Below, in pieces: positions 21,680 to 24,418 of a stretch of DNA of 24,418 nt. Under the pieces are notes generated by a model. It was not told where the DNA came from and searched no databases. It was given only the letters and a program-made list of their open reading frames with translations. This DNA comes from JBOGUF01 sp050696075 (GTDB lineage Bacteria; Chloroflexota; Chloroflexia; Thermomicrobiales; UBA6265), in contig JBOGUF010000061.1 of the NCBI GenBank assembly GCA_050696075.1, positions 1 to 24,418 on the forward strand. Direction: 5' to 3'. Every line of letters starts with the position of its first letter. The first letter of the stretch is position 1. A program made the translations under genes and the position numbers.

Positions 21680-22711
21680 ATGACGAAGCGACGATCGAAC
21701 ATCAGGGACGTCGCCGCCGCGGCCAACGTGTCACCGAGCGCGGTGTCGCTGGTGATCCGCGGCCGGCCGGGCGTGGCGGCGAAGACGCGGGAGCGGGTCT
21801 GGGCGGCGGTAACGGAGTTGGGCTACGAGCTCCCGGCGTCCGCCATCCCCACCAAGAGCCAGGCCGTCTGCCTTCTGATCGAGAAGGGAGCCATGCCGGC
21901 TGCCCTCGACGTCTTCTACGGTGACATCCTCCGCGGGTTCCAATCGGAAGCGCAGCGGCTGGGCTACCAGGTGTTGCTCCACATGTACGACCGGTCCGCG
22001 GATACCCCGGCCTTCTTGTTGCAGAGCCTGCCGGACGAGGCGCGGGGACTGGTCGTCGCCAACGACGGCGACATCACGCCGGAGACGGTCAGCGAGCTTG
22101 AGGTGCGGGATCTGCCGCTGGTCCTCATCGAGAACCATGCGCTCAACCACCAACTGCGGTGCGTTCTGGGCGACAACTACGAGGCGGGCTACGTCGTTAC
22201 GCGGCATCTGCTCGATCTCGGGCACCGGTCGCTGGCGATCCTGCGCGGTCCGACGAAGTACAGCAGCCTGGTCGACCGCTTCCGGGGCAGTCTGGCGGCG
22301 ATCGCGGAGGCGGGCTTGGTGGTTCCCCCCGCGTTCCTGCCGCAACCGGTCTCCGGGCATCCGAAGAAGGGGTACCTGCAAATGCGGGAGATCCTGCGCT
22401 TACCTGAGCGGCCGACGGCGGTGGTGGCGGTGAGCGACAAGACGGCGTTCGGCGCCATGGAGGCGATCAAGGAGACCGGTCTGCGCATCCCCGGCGACAT
22501 CGCCCTCGTCGGCATCGACGACGTGGTCGAGAGTGCCTACGCCGACCCGCCGCTGACGACCTTCCACATCCCGCGGCACGAGATGGGGGTAATCGCCATG
22601 CGCAAGCTGCACCATCTCATCACCGCCGACTGGGAACCGGTCGCCAAGAGCATCGTCTACGGGGAGTTGGTCGTGCGGGAGTCCTCGGGCGGTCCTGTGG
22701 CGACGGGATAG
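21680..22711 (+). CDS. LacI family transcriptional regulator
   Basis: The product is 343 aa, the standard length. The N-terminal HTH (about 7-27: NIRDVAAAANVSPSAVSLVI) and hinge helix region are followed by a periplasmic-binding-protein-like sugar domain (about 62-335), with DVFYGDILRGFQSEAQRLGY, GLVVANDGD, and the late motif RIPGDIALVGIDDVVESAYADPPLTT. It should act as a dimer or tetramer that leaves DNA when a sugar or derivative binds. GGGAG precedes the ATG by four bases. A perfect inverted repeat over the -10 suggests self-repression. The convergent GH51 gene is the most likely target function, with arabinose or an arabino-oligosaccharide as effector. That link is contextual; I cannot see the GH51 promoter, which is at or beyond the window end. 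Confidence 0.92.
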   Translation: MTKRRSNIRDVAAAANVSPSAVSLVIRGRPGVAAKTRERVWAAVTELGYELPASAIPTKSQAVCLLIEKGAMPAALDVFYGDILRGFQSEAQRLGYQVLLHMYDRSADTPAFLLQSLPDEARGLVVANDGDITPETVSELEVRDLPLVLIENHALNHQLRCVLGDNYEAGYVVTRHLLDLGHRSLAILRGPTKYSSLVDRFRGSLAAIAEAGLVVPPAFLPQPVSGHPKKGYLQMREILRLPERPTAVVAVSDKTAFGAMEAIKETGLRIPGDIALVGIDDVVESAYADPPLTTFHIPRHEMGVIAMRKLHHLITADWEPVAKSIVYGELVVRESSGGPVATG

Positions 22712-22859
22712 CGCGACGTGCGATTACTCGGCGATTGTTGGCTCGAGCTTGCTCCACACTCGCGTTCTGACCGCCTGCGCATGAAGGCGCTCAGTCTCTT
22801 CACGTTGACCGCGCAACTATTCCTTTTGCGAGAGTCCGGTCCGCCTGCGCCGGCGCTCG

Positions 22860-24380
22860 TCAAGCGGGGCGTAGCGCCAGGCGGATGACGTTCCACGAGA
22901 GCTTAGGCAAGAGGGCGATCAAGCGGCCGTCGTGCATGGTGGCGTCGCCGCGGGTGTGGGGGACGACCGCGTCGGGGCGATCGGCGGTGTTGCGGGCGGC
23001 TGGATCGGGGTGCGCGAGGATGATGTGCTCCACGACCTCGTAGCCGGTGAAACAGCGCAGGTCACCGTGGAGGGGGAGTGGCTCGGTCTGGCCGCGGTTG
23101 ACGGCGAAGAGCGTGAGGGTCTCGTGCTCCTCGTCGTGCGTCGCGGTCGCTTCGAGCAGGGGAACGGCGTCGTGGTCCTGGCAGGCATAGGTGGGAGCCG
23201 AGAGTTGGAGGTCGAGCACGGCGCCGCGGCCGAAGCGCGAGGCGTGCAGGAAGGGGTAATAGATCGTCTGCCGCCAGGCGGGGCCGCCGGTGACGGTCAT
23301 GATCGGGGCGATCACGTTGACGAGCTGCGCCAGGCAGGCGATTTTCACCCGGTCCGCGTGCCGCAGGAGGGTGATGAGCATGCAGCCGGCGACCAGGGCG
23401 TCCTCCAGCGTGTAGATGTCCTCAAGGATCGGTGGCGCAACCTGCCACGGCCGGGTGCGATAGTACTCTTTGTCCTGGTCGAGGGTGTGATACCAGACGT
23501 TCCACTCGTCGAAGGAGAGGTTGATCCGCTTGTGCAGCCGCTTCTTGGCCCGCACCAGGTCGCAGGCAGCCACGACCGAGGAAATGAAGTCGTCCATCTC
23601 CAGCGATTGGGCCAGGAATGAGCCGAGGTCGTCCCCGGTCTTGCGGCAATAGGTATGCAGCGAGAGATAGTCGACGTGCTCGTAGGTGTGTTCGAGCACG
23701 GTCGTCTCCCAGTCCGGGAAGGTGGGCATCCGGGAGTGCGTGCTGCCGCAGGCGACGAGCTCGATCGCGGGGTCGACCAGCTTCATGACCTTGGCCGCTT
23801 GCGCCGCGATCCGTCCATACTCCTTGGCCGTCTTTTGCCCGATCTGCCAGGGGCCGTCCATCTCATTGCCGAGGCACCAGAGCGAGATGGCGAGCGGTTC
23901 CGCCACGCCGTGCGCGATTCTGAGGTCGCTCCAGTGTGACCCGCCGGGATGGTTGCAATATTCAACCAGGTTGCGGGCGTCGTCGACGCCGCGCGTGCCC
24001 AGGTTGACCGCCATCATGACCGCGGCGTTGGCGCGCCGTGCCCAGGCGGCAAACTCGTTGGTCCCGACGTGGTTCGGTTCGGTCGATTTCCAGGCAAGGT
24101 CCAGGCGGCGCGGGCGCTCCGCCGCCGGCCCCACGCCGTCCTCCCAGTTGTAGCCGGAGACGAAGTTGCCGCCAGGGTAGCGGACGACCGGAGTGCCGAG
24201 TTCCCGCACGAGCGCGAGCACGTCCTGCCGGAAGCCGAGGTCGTCGGCGGTCGGATGGTCGGGTTCGTAGATGCCGCCGTAGACGGCCCGCCCCAAGTGT
24301 TCGAGAAACGAGCCAAATAGTCGTGGATCGACCTCGCCAATGCGAAAGTCCCGGTCCACGACGATTCTTGCGGTTTGCAC
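22860..24380 (-). CDS. abfA: Alpha-L-arabinofuranosidase, glycoside hydrolase family 51
   Basis: The product is 506 aa, the normal length for a GH51 enzyme. A (beta/alpha)8 barrel (about 18-370) has LFGSFLEHLGRAVYGGIYEP, RYPGGNFVSGYNWEDGVGP, the acid/base E173 in LWCLGNEMDGPWQIG and the nucleophile E292 in LSFDEWNVWYH. A C-terminal beta-sandwich (about 385-504) completes it. It releases terminal arabinofuranose from arabinan and arabinoxylan side chains and, having no signal peptide, acts on imported oligosaccharides in the cytoplasm. The start is a GTG at 24380 with GGAGG close upstream. It converges with the LacI gene. The 148-base gap between them has no clear terminator. The promoter lies past the window edge or inside the heptamer repeat. 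Confidence 0.95.
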   Translation of the reverse strand: MQTARIVVDRDFRIGEVDPRLFGSFLEHLGRAVYGGIYEPDHPTADDLGFRQDVLALVRELGTPVVRYPGGNFVSGYNWEDGVGPAAERPRRLDLAWKSTEPNHVGTNEFAAWARRANAAVMMAVNLGTRGVDDARNLVEYCNHPGGSHWSDLRIAHGVAEPLAISLWCLGNEMDGPWQIGQKTAKEYGRIAAQAAKVMKLVDPAIELVACGSTHSRMPTFPDWETTVLEHTYEHVDYLSLHTYCRKTGDDLGSFLAQSLEMDDFISSVVAACDLVRAKKRLHKRINLSFDEWNVWYHTLDQDKEYYRTRPWQVAPPILEDIYTLEDALVAGCMLITLLRHADRVKIACLAQLVNVIAPIMTVTGGPAWRQTIYYPFLHASRFGRGAVLDLQLSAPTYACQDHDAVPLLEATATHDEEHETLTLFAVNRGQTEPLPLHGDLRCFTGYEVVEHIILAHPDPAARNTADRPDAVVPHTRGDATMHDGRLIALLPKLSWNVIRLALRPA

Positions 24381-24392
24381 GGTTCCTCCCTA

Positions 24393-24418
24393 AAGGCGGA
24401 AGGCGGAAGGCGGAAGGC
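24393..24418. repeat. Heptamer tandem repeat (AAGGCGG x3.7), cut by the window end
   Basis: Three full copies of AAGGCGG and a partial fourth lie 13 bases upstream of the GH51 start. The repeat continues to the last base, so its full length is unknown. Confidence 0.8.

Overview
The window is a GC-rich, densely coded bacterial chromosome segment. It has short convergent gaps, GTG and TTG starts, many Shine-Dalgarno-led genes, and no rRNA, tRNA, CRISPR array or insertion sequence that I can see. The mix of genes suggests a Chloroflexota-type genome, possibly Thermomicrobia-like: two Uma2 nucleases, an SH3-repeat/M23 secreted protein, a COG4586/4587/3694-type ABC exporter, a cupredoxin-like anchored protein without copper ligands, and heptamer tandem repeats at gene ends. 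That placement is inference; no marker gene is present.

Layout. 1-2.5 kb (minus strand): an anchored cupredoxin-like protein and a two-component pair (kinase, then NarL-type regulator, overlapping by 29 bases). 2.5-5.4 kb (plus): a long leader with a promoter and a heptamer repeat, a secreted protein with four SH3 repeats and an M23-like domain, then a HicB-like/DinB-like fusion. 5.4-6.0 kb: Uma2 copy 1. 6.3-11.3 kb: a divergent TetR / ECF sigma pair sharing a promoter region with two matching 18-bp inverted repeats, followed by a three-gene ABC exporter and a small anchored protein. 11.3-12.8 kb (minus): a regulator with three predicted HTH units and Uma2 copy 2. 12.9-14.8 kb (plus): a VOC protein with a terminator, and a NERD nuclease-like protein with a possible OST-HTH-like C-terminus. 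14.8-17.2 kb (minus): an O-methyltransferase, a VapBC-type toxin-antitoxin pair and a truncated MFS transporter. 17.2-20.3 kb (minus): a TPR/S41 protease-like protein, a 410-bp repeat-bearing gap and a formylglycine-generating-enzyme homologue with both active-site cysteines. 20.3-24.4 kb: a frameshifted gene remnant, a terminator, a phosphotriesterase-family hydrolase, a LacI regulator with a probable self-operator, and a convergent GH51 arabinofuranosidase.

How genes work together. The clearest functional units are the kinase/regulator pair, TetR-ECF-ABC (probably an inducible export module), VapBC, and LacI with GH51 (arabinose-polymer use). The most unusual features are the twin operator sites and probable leaderless tetR start, the NERD/OST-HTH-like and triple-HTH architectures, and five different heptamer tandem repeats, all lying at gene borders.
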